Positions 1 to 7,769 of a stretch of 64,000 nucleotides of DNA are shown piece after piece. Below the pieces are notes generated by a model. It did no database searches. It saw only the letters and a program-made list of their open reading frames with translations, and was not told where the DNA came from. The translations under genes and the position numbers were made by a program. Numbering within the stretch: position 1 is the first letter of the stretch; every line of letters starts with the position of its first letter. The stretch is from Thermoplasmata archaeon (GTDB lineage Archaea; Thermoplasmatota; Thermoplasmata; Thermoplasmatales; Thermoplasmataceae): assembly GCA_021797555.1 (NCBI GenBank), contig JAJZZM010000004.1, forward strand, positions 1 through 64,000, in the 5' to 3' direction.

Positions 1-50
1 AATTTACATAACAGCATATAAAAATAAATACATTTTGGATAAGCCGATAA

Positions 51-785
51 ATAATCAAAAAAATAGTATCTATTGATTTAGGAATTAAGAATCAATTAAC
101 ATTGTCAAATGGTCTTATACTAAACTACAATATACCAAAATCTAAAAGAGAGAAAAGATTGCAGAGAAGATTATCTAAAAAGGTTAAGAACTCAAACAAT
201 TACAGGAAATTAAACAATAAACTAAATATAGAGCAAACTAAAACAGTTAATAAGAGAAGGGATACCATTAATAAGATAGTTCATTGTATATCAACAGATT
301 ATAATATAATAATAACACAGAAAGACAATATAAGAGGATGGAAGCATCTCTTTGGTAAAAGAATAGAATCAACAAATATAGGTGGAATAATAGAGGCACT
401 TAAACATAAGGCTTCAACATTTATATTATTGGACAGATTTATTCCAACAACTAAAGAATGCTCAAAATGCCATAATAAATACAATATAAAATTAGATGAG
501 AGAATATACAAATGCCCTAATTGTGGTTTTATTATAAACAGGGATTATAATTCTACATTAAATGACATATATTATGGAATTATAAAAATAAATGAATTAT
601 TAAAAAATAAAAATAGAAAATTAAATAATTATTTTAAGGAATATAATATAAATATGAAAATACCTGCGGGGCGCTTAAGGGAATATAAGCCTGTGGAGAT
701 TAATGCCCCTGCCCTGGAAGGATTAAGTCCGCATGTAAGGGTAAGCATGGTCGATGAATCAGGAAGCCTCTATGCCTTGGCATGA
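51..785 (+). pseudogene. tnpB: TnpB (OrfB) RuvC-like nuclease, truncated and inactivated
   Basis: The open frame runs from 51, after an in-frame stop at 48-50, and an internal TTG lies at 102. Residues encoded at 66-90 give the first RuvC motif (SIDLGIKN). The zinc ribbon CSKC...CPNCG and the last Asp (NRDYN) are present near 460-545. The middle catalytic Glu, normally in an E-D-L-N-I-K-G context, is replaced by Gln (TQKDNIRG, about 314-337). The N-terminal domain is missing, and other-frame coding traces upstream suggest frameshifts. The C-terminal tail with SMVDESGS is typical of archaeal OrfB, and the stop codon falls inside the right-end hairpin. I infer a dead RNA-guided nuclease gene. 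Confidence 0.8.
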
Positions 786-787
786 GG
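767..787 (+). repeat. IS605 right-end hairpin, copy 1
   Basis: CCTC (767-770) pairs with GAGG (784-787), and ATGCC (772-776) pairs with GGCAT (779-783). There is a TT loop and one unpaired T at 771. A bulged stem close to the end is the recognition structure of IS200/IS605 transposases, and in related systems this RNA end also forms the guide-RNA scaffold of TnpB. The same shape recurs at 20826-20846 and 46423-46439. Confidence 0.65.
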
Positions 788-795
788 TAGCTCAC

Positions 796-1377
796 ATTGA
801 TGATTACCAGTCTTTAGGTTCAATTAATATGGATATCAGAAAGAACAATATTGACTTTTTAGCATCAGGCAATCTAAAATGGTTGCTTGGGGTTTCTGGT
901 ATTGCATTTTTATATGTTAATAAAAAAATTTCTGAGGATTTATTTCCAGCTGATATAGGATGGTTTTCACAGAAAGACCCGTTTAATTTTGGATCTGAGG
1001 AGCTTGACTATGAAAGTGGTGCAAGAAGGTTTGAGAATGGCACATGGTCTATTCCATCAGTATATGCATCAATAGAAGGTATGAAAACTATAATAAAATA
1101 TAGAAATTATATAGAAAATGAAAATAAAAATCTTTTTAAATATGCAATGGAATTTATAAATAAAAATAAAATAAATACGATTACTCCTGAAAATGCGGCA
1201 AATATTATCGCTATACCCATGAAGGATCCATTTAATGCTGAGGCAAAATTAAAAAGCAAATATAATATAATAACATCTGCACGTGGCAGTTCATTGAGAA
1301 TAGCTACACATTTTTATAATACATTAGATGAAATAGAAAATGCATTGAAAATTATAAAAAAGGAGTTTTTACAATGA
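796..1377 (+). pseudogene. PLP-dependent class V aminotransferase, 3' part, split by IS
   Basis: The frame after the IS end reads D-D-Y-Q-S-L-G, then a DFLASGNLKWLLG segment holding the PLP-binding Lys, then GIAFLYV. This matches the active-site half of cysteine desulfurase/kynureninase-like class V aminotransferases. The rest, to the stop at 1377, is a normal C-terminal small domain with an S-L-R-I-A-T-H-F-Y-N segment. The cofactor-pocket Asp-x-x-Gln-Ser survives, but the whole N-terminal half is absent from the window and the element replaces the expected upstream sequence. The 5' half may lie left of base 1. An ATG within the IS at 754 could start a fragment, but a working enzyme is unlikely. 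The 3' end overlaps the convergent gene by 9 bases. Confidence 0.75.
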
Positions 1378-2181
1378 ATTGTATATATCCATTGTCCATG
1401 GAATTACATCGGTAAAAAATGAAGGGCCGTGATGTGCGAAAAAATCTAACTTACCCGGAGTAATAAATATATTATTATTTTTCACTGCATTTATATTATT
1501 CCATTTTCTTTTATCTATTAGATTTTTCATGTCAGTTTCATTGAAATCCCTATACATCTTATGCTCGTATATTATAACATCAGGGTTCATTTTTTTAACA
1601 TAATCAAAATCTGGCAGTATCCACTCATTGTCATAATCTCTATAAATTGTATCAAATCCCATCAGAAAAAGTGAATCCGTAATATAACTCATTGAACCAA
1701 ATGTAACTGGACCACCTAAATCCATTTCAAAATATGTTTTGTATCTCCTATTTACATTTATATTATTATAATACTTCATTAATTTATATTCCAATTCCAT
1801 TGATTTTTCTTTTTGATTGACGACTATTCCAATTCTTGATATCAAATCCAAAATGCCATGCATTGAGGATGGCAATTCAAAAATATATGTATTTAAATCC
1901 TTTAAATTATTGAATAGTTTTTCCTGATAACCGCCTATAATTAAAATTATATCAGGGTCCATTTCAATTAATACATCCTTTCTTGTGGTTGAATAACTTG
2001 CAAGTTTTCTTTTATTTTTTGCCTCATTCGGCCTGGAGCAGAATGCAGAGTCGGCAATTATTTCATCACCAAGGCCAAGAATAAATAAAGTTTCTGTAAC
2101 AGCCGGGCTAAAAGAAACAATTTTATCTAAATTATCTTTTATGGTTATTTCATCACCGGTATACATTTTCAATTTTCTCAT
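1369..2181 (-). CDS. BtuF/TroA-like metal or cobalamin-binding protein, no signal peptide
   Basis: This 270-residue protein has the helical-backbone metal-receptor fold of the BtuF/FecB group. The first lobe has KIVSFSPAVTETLFILG, followed by ADSAFCSRPNEA, the position of the H-E-C-x-x-P-x-E-A motif of cytosolic cobalamin-binding homologues, and a D-P-D-I-I-L strand. The second lobe contains GSMSYITDSLFLMG and a P-D-V-I-I-Y strand. Secreted members start with a signal peptide or lipobox, but here the N-terminus (MRKLKMYTGDEI) is polar, so I infer a cytoplasmic protein. No permease or ATPase gene is adjacent. The ligand is unknown; vitamin B12 or a chelated metal is likely. The gene converges on the disrupted aminotransferase. 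Confidence 0.7.
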   Translation of the reverse strand: MRKLKMYTGDEITIKDNLDKIVSFSPAVTETLFILGLGDEIIADSAFCSRPNEAKNKRKLASYSTTRKDVLIEMDPDIILIIGGYQEKLFNNLKDLNTYIFELPSSMHGILDLISRIGIVVNQKEKSMELEYKLMKYYNNINVNRRYKTYFEMDLGGPVTFGSMSYITDSLFLMGFDTIYRDYDNEWILPDFDYVKKMNPDVIIYEHKMYRDFNETDMKNLIDKRKWNNINAVKNNNIFITPGKLDFFAHHGPSFFTDVIPWTMDIYNSL

Positions 2182-2203
2182 TAGAATTTATATAAATATT
2201 CTA
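2182..2203. promoter_or_regulatory. Inverted repeat at the start of the BtuF-like gene
   Basis: TAGAAT (2182-2187) and ATTCTA (2198-2203) are perfect inverted half-sites separated by ten A/T bases, directly abutting the start codon of the minus-strand gene. The same half-sites occur in the larger dyad in front of surE (7698-7738). It may be an operator or promoter element. In such A/T-rich DNA, chance is a real alternative. Confidence 0.3.
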
Positions 2204-2420
2204 TATATTATTTTTATTATTTTTAAAAACTTTATAAACTATGTGATAAATATTTAATAATAACGTTTGATATCAAATTATGTACTAGGATTGCATGGGA
2301 TAAAATTGCAAATATGATAAATACTATTTATACATTAATTATTCAGTCTGCTCTGCATGTAGCCATATAATATTTTAGATTGCTTCAGGGATTTATAAAG
2401 CATCATTATGATCTAACGTT

Positions 2421-2819
2421 TTATTTATCTTCCAAATAATTTTTTATTCTGTTTAATGCATCTTCTGTTCCTGTTTGAAAATGTTTCTGCAATCTTTTTG
2501 TAAACAATATTAACGAGGGTGATAATTTTATATTCCATTCAGAAATTAATTTTATATCATTGTTATCCTCTATTTTTGTTATAATATAACCCGTAAATGG
2601 GCCTTTTAAATAATTTTCTTTGGTATAATAATTGTTATCATTTACTTCCATTGACATTTTCCCTTTTCCGGGAAAGGCAAATTGAACGTAATAAAAATCA
2701 TCTATCTTTTCAATTGACCTTGTTCCATGCCAGAATTCAGGCTTTTTTTTATAGTCTTTTATTAAATTCCATAATTCGCCTTTATCGCAGTTTATAATTA
2801 TTTTCCGTTTAAATTCCAT
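2421..2819 (-). CDS. SRPBCC (START-like) family protein
   Basis: This is a 132-residue single-domain protein. The N-terminal strand MEFKRKIIINCDKGELWNLI is the usual first strand and helix of SRPBCC/polyketide-cyclase-like proteins. A run of beta strands follows, then a C-terminal amphipathic helix (residues about 108-130). The fold makes a hydrophobic cavity for lipids or other apolar ligands; the ligand here cannot be read from the sequence. The gene stands alone between two gaps of roughly 240 bases, 2182-2420 and 2820-3068, in which I see no gene. Another SRPBCC protein, of CoxG type, is encoded at 50781-51227. Confidence 0.65.
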   Translation of the reverse strand: MEFKRKIIINCDKGELWNLIKDYKKKPEFWHGTRSIEKIDDFYYVQFAFPGKGKMSMEVNDNNYYTKENYLKGPFTGYIITKIEDNNDIKLISEWNIKLSPSLILFTKRLQKHFQTGTEDALNRIKNYLEDK

Positions 2820-3068
2820 TGTATAATATATTAATTTTATATAAATGAATTTTCATTATTGTATTTTAAAGAACACTATATGGCATAACGGGTGCAATTG
2901 AACCTATATTTAGATATTAATAGGCGTACTCATTTTAAATTATAACTGAATTGAATTATGGTAATTAGTAATCATTATCAGCAATTATAATTGTTTTTAT
3001 ATTAATTCCATAAAAATTTGTAAATATCTGAAATTAAAAATAAATAAAATTTTTTAAAAGTTATAAAT

Positions 3069-4664
3069 TTATATCGATGGGTCTACAGCTGTTACAGGTA
3101 AAGCCGTAACCCAGCCATATGAGTTTGTCAGGAACATTGTATTTCCCGATATTACTGGGTTTACAATACCGAATCTGCCACCTATGTAATGGTAATCTAT
3201 TATAGACCCATTTGCCGGGTTTATTGCATATATGTATGAATCTGCACCCACAAATAAAGTTCCCTTGTAGTAAACTGGTGAACCTCTTGGACCTCCAGGA
3301 GATGTAGGTGGTAGATGTACATGTGGTAATCTTGATTCCCATGCTATTGTACCGTTGTTTGCATACATCGCTACTAAGTCACCTGTTGATTGATCACCTG
3401 AATATACCATATTTTTGTATATTAATGGTATACCACCTTTAAATGCAGGGGGTACATAGCCACGACCTATGTTTGTCTGCCACATTACTGTTCCATTTAA
3501 TGCATCTATTGCCATTGTTACTGTATCTACCTTTCCGGATGTTACATTATGGTTTGCTATTGCAGATTGGTATATCATCCCTGTTGCCTGGTCTACAGCT
3601 AATGGGACATCCCCCATACCGGTATCAAATGGTACATATGGTTTCTGCATTGTTGTATTCCATAATTCTTTTCCATTTGTACCATTAACTGCTATTATTA
3701 GACCATGCGGTGCACCCACAAATGTGAATCCAGCAATGAATTCTGTTATTCCATTGGGCATTGTATAGTATGTAACGCTCCCCATATTATCGAAGTAACC
3801 ACCATAATGGTCTGACCATAATACTTTGCCGGTTGTTGCATTTACACCTATAAACTGACCACCCCCATCAGCATATGCTAATATGCCATTATGTATTGCC
3901 GGTGAAGGCATTGTTTCTCCCTTTGTGAAATTCATCCACATTAATTTTCCAGTTGTTGCATTGAAAGCATATATGGCACCGTATGTTAACCCTCTTGTTA
4001 CTATATTTGATTCATTATGCAGTGCGTGTAATATCTGTGCAAATGAAAATCCGGTATCACCAACAGTAACATAGACCATGCCATTGCTTACTATTGGATT
4101 ATTCATTGCCGGTGCTGCCAGACCTGTTGCATCCCATACAATTTTGCCATTATCAGGGTTTACAGCAAATATTGATCCTGGGCCTGTGTCTTCTTCTATA
4201 AAGACTAAATTATCCGCTAATGTAACTCCCAGGGGCTCTCCCATATACTGTGTCATTGTTGTTAATGCACTTTTATTACCAATGTCATGTGCAGATGGCA
4301 GATGCGAATCCGTTACGTTTAAAGGTATTGCATTTCCACCAACATAATTTATTATTGGTATATTCCAGGACACACCTTTTTCAAGTGCGGAATTATCAGT
4401 TGTTATTACTGTTTCATGTGTTCTATTGTATGATGTTACATCCCAGTTAGCTGGGAAACCATATGACCCTGTAGCATTGCCTTTATAATCTGTTACTTTC
4501 AATGTATATGGAAAATACATTCCATCATATTCCCTATACGTTGTTACTTCTGGCTTTACAACTGGTGGCTTATGAACAGCCTCATAGGTTATTCCAGCAC
4601 CTATACCTGCACCGATAAACAGTGCAACTACTATAGCTACAACAAATTTTGTCCTATTTTTCAT
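3069..4664 (-). CDS. Membrane-anchored PQQ-like beta-propeller protein
   Basis: The 531-residue protein begins with a short charged stretch and one hydrophobic helix (residues about 6-27, rich in Val/Ala/Ile/Gly), giving an N-terminal membrane anchor or uncleaved signal. The remainder is built of repeated blades of the type A-I-N/D-G-K-x-x-W (for example NPDNGKIVWDAT, NATTGKLMWMNF, NGTNGKELWNTT, NPANGSIIDYHY), as in quinoprotein dehydrogenases and BamB-like PQQ repeats. I do not see the vicinal disulfide or catalytic Asp arrangement expected of a true PQQ dehydrogenase. A structural or redox-associated surface protein is therefore as likely as an enzyme. Many N-x-S/T sites suggest N-glycosylation outside the cell. 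The gene looks somewhat less A/T-rich than its neighbours and is flanked by gaps. Confidence 0.75.
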   Translation of the reverse strand: MKNRTKFVVAIVVALFIGAGIGAGITYEAVHKPPVVKPEVTTYREYDGMYFPYTLKVTDYKGNATGSYGFPANWDVTSYNRTHETVITTDNSALEKGVSWNIPIINYVGGNAIPLNVTDSHLPSAHDIGNKSALTTMTQYMGEPLGVTLADNLVFIEEDTGPGSIFAVNPDNGKIVWDATGLAAPAMNNPIVSNGMVYVTVGDTGFSFAQILHALHNESNIVTRGLTYGAIYAFNATTGKLMWMNFTKGETMPSPAIHNGILAYADGGGQFIGVNATTGKVLWSDHYGGYFDNMGSVTYYTMPNGITEFIAGFTFVGAPHGLIIAVNGTNGKELWNTTMQKPYVPFDTGMGDVPLAVDQATGMIYQSAIANHNVTSGKVDTVTMAIDALNGTVMWQTNIGRGYVPPAFKGGIPLIYKNMVYSGDQSTGDLVAMYANNGTIAWESRLPHVHLPPTSPGGPRGSPVYYKGTLFVGADSYIYAINPANGSIIDYHYIGGRFGIVNPVISGNTMFLTNSYGWVTALPVTAVDPSI

Positions 4665-4771
4665 AATTCGTTATTAATATTAATTATTTAAAATGTAAAA
4701 TTATGGAAAAAATATATTTACATGATATATTATGAATAATGTATAAGTAAAAATTTATAAGGTGATTTAAA

Positions 4772-5236
4772 ATGAAAAATTATGAAGGATTAAGTAATAT
4801 TAGTAATGATTGGTTCAAAAAATGTGAAATAAATAAAAAAATAAATTTTTATGAAAAAGAACTCAGAAATATGAAATTTATAAATGATGTACTAAATGGT
4901 TTACCTGTAGCTGATGCCGCAAAAAAATATATGATCACCAGGCAGTATAGCTATAAAATACTCAATAATATTAAGTCAAATAAAAATAAATTCAGAGGGA
5001 GGCCTTGTAAACTAAATAGTTCACAGATAGAAAAGCTTATAAAATATTTGAATAAAAAGTCCTATTTTACAGTAAAGGATGTAAGGGAATTTATTAAAAT
5101 AAATTATAATGTTGTTTATTGCAATAAGGAAATTGTAAAAATATTGAATAATTATGGTTTTAAATATTATAGTATACTAAAATGTTATAGCAATAAAAAA
5201 AATTATAAAATATTTATAGATAAAATTTTTCCATGA
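4772..5236 (+). CDS. Stand-alone IS630/Tc1-type helix-turn-helix protein
   Basis: The 154-residue protein carries two DNA-binding units. Residues about 37-68 are a helix-turn-helix (GLPVADAAKKYMITRQYSYK), joined by a GRPCKL linker to a winged-helix segment at about 80-130 (YFTVKDVREFIKINYNV). This order is the N-terminal half of IS630-family transposases, but translation stops where the DDE catalytic domain should begin. There is no transposase remainder downstream: the next gene, on the opposite strand, ends only 10 bases away. A purine-rich AAGGTGAT lies just before the ATG. It is either a transposase remnant or a domesticated DNA-binding regulator. The intact frame and ribosome site slightly favour a used gene. 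Confidence 0.6.
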   Translation: MKNYEGLSNISNDWFKKCEINKKINFYEKELRNMKFINDVLNGLPVADAAKKYMITRQYSYKILNNIKSNKNKFRGRPCKLNSSQIEKLIKYLNKKSYFTVKDVREFIKINYNVVYCNKEIVKILNNYGFKYYSILKCYSNKKNYKIFIDKIFP

Positions 5237-5246
5237 TCTTATATAA

Positions 5247-5978
5247 TTAGTTTTCCCTCCATCTCACTAAAAACCTTGCTAATATTAAATATACAGCAGT
5301 TTCAATTATTAATATATAAACCATTGAATTCATCATAGGCGATAAACCAAAGGCCCCCTGAGCAATAACTGCAGCAGGTGTAGTCGGTGATAAGGCAATT
5401 ATATATAAAAAATCCTTTGGAACATAATAATACGGATAAAACGTTGGAGGCAGAATGCTTGTTATTATCGTAATTATTCCAGTTATCCCCCAGATATTTC
5501 TCAAATGCTTTATTGAACTTGATATTATAAATGAGATTGATGTTGTTGTTATAATTAATGATAGCATTAATAAAATCATTATAATCGAATCATACAGATT
5601 AAATAAACGATAAACCTCACCTAGATAAACATATAGAATTATCCCTGGTATTGCAAATACTAAATAACTTAATGTAAATGCTATCATATAATCGAATGGC
5701 TTTATACTGCTTGAAACATATAAATCCTGAATCCTTAGCTGCAATCTAAAAAATGCAGAATCGCCTGCGCCTGATAAACCCACAGATCCGACAAAGGCTA
5801 TTAATCCGCCAATAACAGCAAATTTTACCAAGGCACCGTGGCTCAATACAAATACTAAAAATAATAATGTTAATGGAGTTGCCAGTGATGCTACTATGTA
5901 TGAAGGCCCCCTGAGTATGGTTTTTATTCCATAATACCATGCCATTGTTAATATAAATCTAACTTTCAAGGTCAACAC
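5247..5978 (-). CDS. ABC-2 type transporter permease
   Basis: This 243-residue integral membrane protein has about six hydrophobic segments, starting with an ATPLTLLFLVFVLSHG helix and ending with a VYILIIETAVYLILA helix. Such half-size permeases form the membrane part of ABC-2 exporters (drug, polysaccharide or lipid export). The start overlaps the end of the ATPase gene by 20 bases, so the two are translated from one message and surely form one transporter. The substrate is not evident. The C-terminus ends with a positive RWREN tail, consistent with a cytoplasmic end. There is no separate extracellular domain. Confidence 0.8.
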   Translation of the reverse strand: MLTLKVRFILTMAWYYGIKTILRGPSYIVASLATPLTLLFLVFVLSHGALVKFAVIGGLIAFVGSVGLSGAGDSAFFRLQLRIQDLYVSSSIKPFDYMIAFTLSYLVFAIPGIILYVYLGEVYRLFNLYDSIIMILLMLSLIITTTSISFIISSSIKHLRNIWGITGIITIITSILPPTFYPYYYVPKDFLYIIALSPTTPAAVIAQGAFGLSPMMNSMVYILIIETAVYLILARFLVRWREN

Positions 5979-6798
5979 CTATTATAATGAATAAATCCTC
6001 TATTGTTACCTTTTTAATGCTATAATATTTTCCCTCATAATATGATAAATCCTTTGAATCAATATATTTTACATATAATGTTCCTATATTGTATGAATTA
6101 TCTAACCTTTCCCTTGATTCTATTCTTATTTTGCCTTTCAGTGGCAATAATAATTCATCAATACTGCCTGACCCAATAAATTTGCCTGAGTCCATCATAT
6201 AGATTTTCTTTGATAATTCTTCGGCTTCTTCCATATAATGAGTTGTCAGTATTACATTTCCTCTTAATTCCTTAATTGCAGACCATACCTCCATTCTTGA
6301 TAATGGATCTAATCCTGTGGTAGGCTCATCCAGAAATACTGTATCTGCATTTGATGCCAATGCCATGGCAACAAACATTTTCCTTTTCATGCCACCGGAT
6401 AATTCATCTGTTGGCCGGTTCCTCGCATCATATAAACCAACCTTTTTTAAAGCTATATTTGCTTCTTCCCTTGCAGAATGGAATGAAAACCCCCTTGCAG
6501 TCAGATACATGAAAATTTGCTCATATGATGTTAATATGCCTATGGGTGCTGCTTCCTGCGGTATGCTTACAATTTTTTTCCTTATTTTGTTATATTCTCT
6601 TGTTACGCTTATACCGTCTATAAATGCATCCCCTGATGTGGCCTTTAACTGCGTTGATAATATCCTCAATAATGTTGTTTTGCCTGCTCCATTCTGCCCT
6701 ATTATTGAAATAATGCCCTTATCTATATCCTGATATCCGACATTAAGTGCAATTTTATTTTTACTGTAAACCTTTGTTAAATTAGAAATAGATATCAT
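5959..6798 (-). CDS. ABC transporter ATP-binding protein
   Basis: The 279-residue ATPase has every core motif: Walker A GQNGAGKTT (residues about 33-41), a Q-loop at IPQEA, the signature LSGGMKRK, Walker B TVFLDEPTTGLD and the H-loop in ILTTHYMEEAEE. The TTHYMEEAE segment and the C-terminal extra domain of about 70 residues are typical of DrrA/NodI/CcmA-like exporters paired with ABC-2 permeases, matching the gene that follows. The region upstream (6799-6865) has an A/T-rich TATA-like tract close to the start, consistent with a short or absent leader. The exported substrate is unknown. Confidence 0.88.
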   Translation of the reverse strand: MISISNLTKVYSKNKIALNVGYQDIDKGIISIIGQNGAGKTTLLRILSTQLKATSGDAFIDGISVTREYNKIRKKIVSIPQEAAPIGILTSYEQIFMYLTARGFSFHSAREEANIALKKVGLYDARNRPTDELSGGMKRKMFVAMALASNADTVFLDEPTTGLDPLSRMEVWSAIKELRGNVILTTHYMEEAEELSKKIYMMDSGKFIGSGSIDELLLPLKGKIRIESRERLDNSYNIGTLYVKYIDSKDLSYYEGKYYSIKKVTIEDLFIIIGVDLES

Positions 6799-6865
6799 TC
6801 ATGGTGTATTATTACAGTATATAATAAATATTACCGTTTATAAAGTTTATAAAAATGCAATAAGA

Positions 6866-7675
6866 TTACATATCTGATATATCGTCTTCATATATTGCCC
6901 GTGAAACATTGTTAAAGAACTTTATTGTTGGATTTAAATCCTTTACATTATGCCCATGAACAGTCAATGGCGTAACAGATATATTTTTTTCTTTCATTAA
7001 AACATAGTAATCCGAATTTTTTTCATTAAATGATCCCATTGTATTTCCAAACCAGTAATAATCCTTGCCTGTAGGATCTTTATATGAATTTACAAAATCC
7101 ACGAATACATTATTTAACATTGGTACAACCTTTATTTTTGTGTTTTCATCTATTTTTTCGGGAAAGTTTATGTTTAATACATCCGCATTTTCAGGAAATC
7201 CATTTTTAAGGAATTCGCTTATAATATATTTTGATATTATTCCGGCCTTATCAAAATCTGCACCCTTTTTTGTATTTGCGTTTTCCGTAACCATTGAAAA
7301 TGCCATGCCTTTTATGCCTGTTAATGCAGCCGCCATTGCTGCGGAAATTGTTCCACTTGTGTATAATGCCCTTAATGATATGTTTGAACCGTAGTTTATT
7401 CCGCTTATTACTAAATCTATATTTTTATCTTTTAATAATATATGCTTTGCCATAGCTATGCAATCTGCAGGATAACCTGAAATCGAATATCCATTTATGC
7501 CATAATTTTCAAGAGAATTCATTCTTAATGGAACTGTAAATGACATGGTCATGCCGGATGCACTCCTCATGCTATCTGGTGCAACCATTATTGTTTCGTC
7601 CAGTCCAGAGGCACTTTCATATAATTTTCTTATGCCTGTTGCATTATATCCATCATCATTTGTTATTAAAATCAT
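6866..7675 (-). CDS. surE: 5'-nucleotidase/phosphatase SurE
   Basis: SurE hydrolyses nucleoside 5'-monophosphates, and in some species also 3'-nucleotides and short polyphosphate, using one divalent metal. The N-terminus MILITNDDGYNATG carries the metal-binding Asp-Asp pair, followed by VVAPDS-like VAPDSMRSASG, GYPADC and the ISGINYGSN metal/phosphate loop, all in family order. The frame could also start at 7696, seven residues earlier. I prefer the ATG at 7673-7675 because SurE proteins begin directly with the M-x-I-L-x-T/S-N-D-D-G strand. The length (269 residues) is normal. A large inverted repeat lies just upstream. The next gene is transcribed in the same direction, but the 94-base gap makes a shared promoter uncertain. 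Confidence 0.92.
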   Translation of the reverse strand: MILITNDDGYNATGIRKLYESASGLDETIMVAPDSMRSASGMTMSFTVPLRMNSLENYGINGYSISGYPADCIAMAKHILLKDKNIDLVISGINYGSNISLRALYTSGTISAAMAAALTGIKGMAFSMVTENANTKKGADFDKAGIISKYIISEFLKNGFPENADVLNINFPEKIDENTKIKVVPMLNNVFVDFVNSYKDPTGKDYYWFGNTMGSFNEKNSDYYVLMKEKNISVTPLTVHGHNVKDLNPTIKFFNNVSRAIYEDDISDM

Positions 7676-7697
7676 AATATCTATACATTGGTTCATT

Positions 7698-7738
7698 ATA
7701 TATAGAATTAACTCAATATTTTCTGTTATTCTATATAT
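7698..7738. promoter_or_regulatory. Perfect 11-bp inverted repeat upstream of surE
   Basis: ATATATAGAAT (7698-7708) and ATTCTATATAT (7728-7738) are exact inverted repeats with a 19-base spacer. They flank the place where a TATA box and transcription start for surE would be expected. The arms contain the same TAGAAT/ATTCTA half-site as 2182-2203. This could be an operator for a dimeric regulator or two opposed TATA elements; no regulator is identified. Confidence 0.35.
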
Positions 7739-7769
7739 TTTTATATAAACCGTATAGAAATTATAAATT

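Larger units (their letters stand above)
1..795 (+). mobile_element. IS200/IS605-family element, decayed, right part
   Basis: This is the right part of an IS200/IS605 (IS1341-like) element carrying only a tnpB-type gene; no tnpA is visible. The right boundary is set at about 795 because the segment ending in ...GGTAGCTCAC recurs at 20854 and, inverted, at 46413, after which the three loci diverge. A bulged hairpin at 767-787 sits just inside this end, as expected for the subterminal hairpin of this family. The left end lies outside the window or has been lost. The bases after 795 continue an aminotransferase reading frame, so the element interrupts a host gene. It is probably immobile. Confidence 0.75.

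Noticed and set aside
3443-4450. Several plus-strand open frames inside the propeller gene
   Set aside because: They are antisense to a long, clearly coding frame with repeated protein motifs and have no protein-like features of their own.
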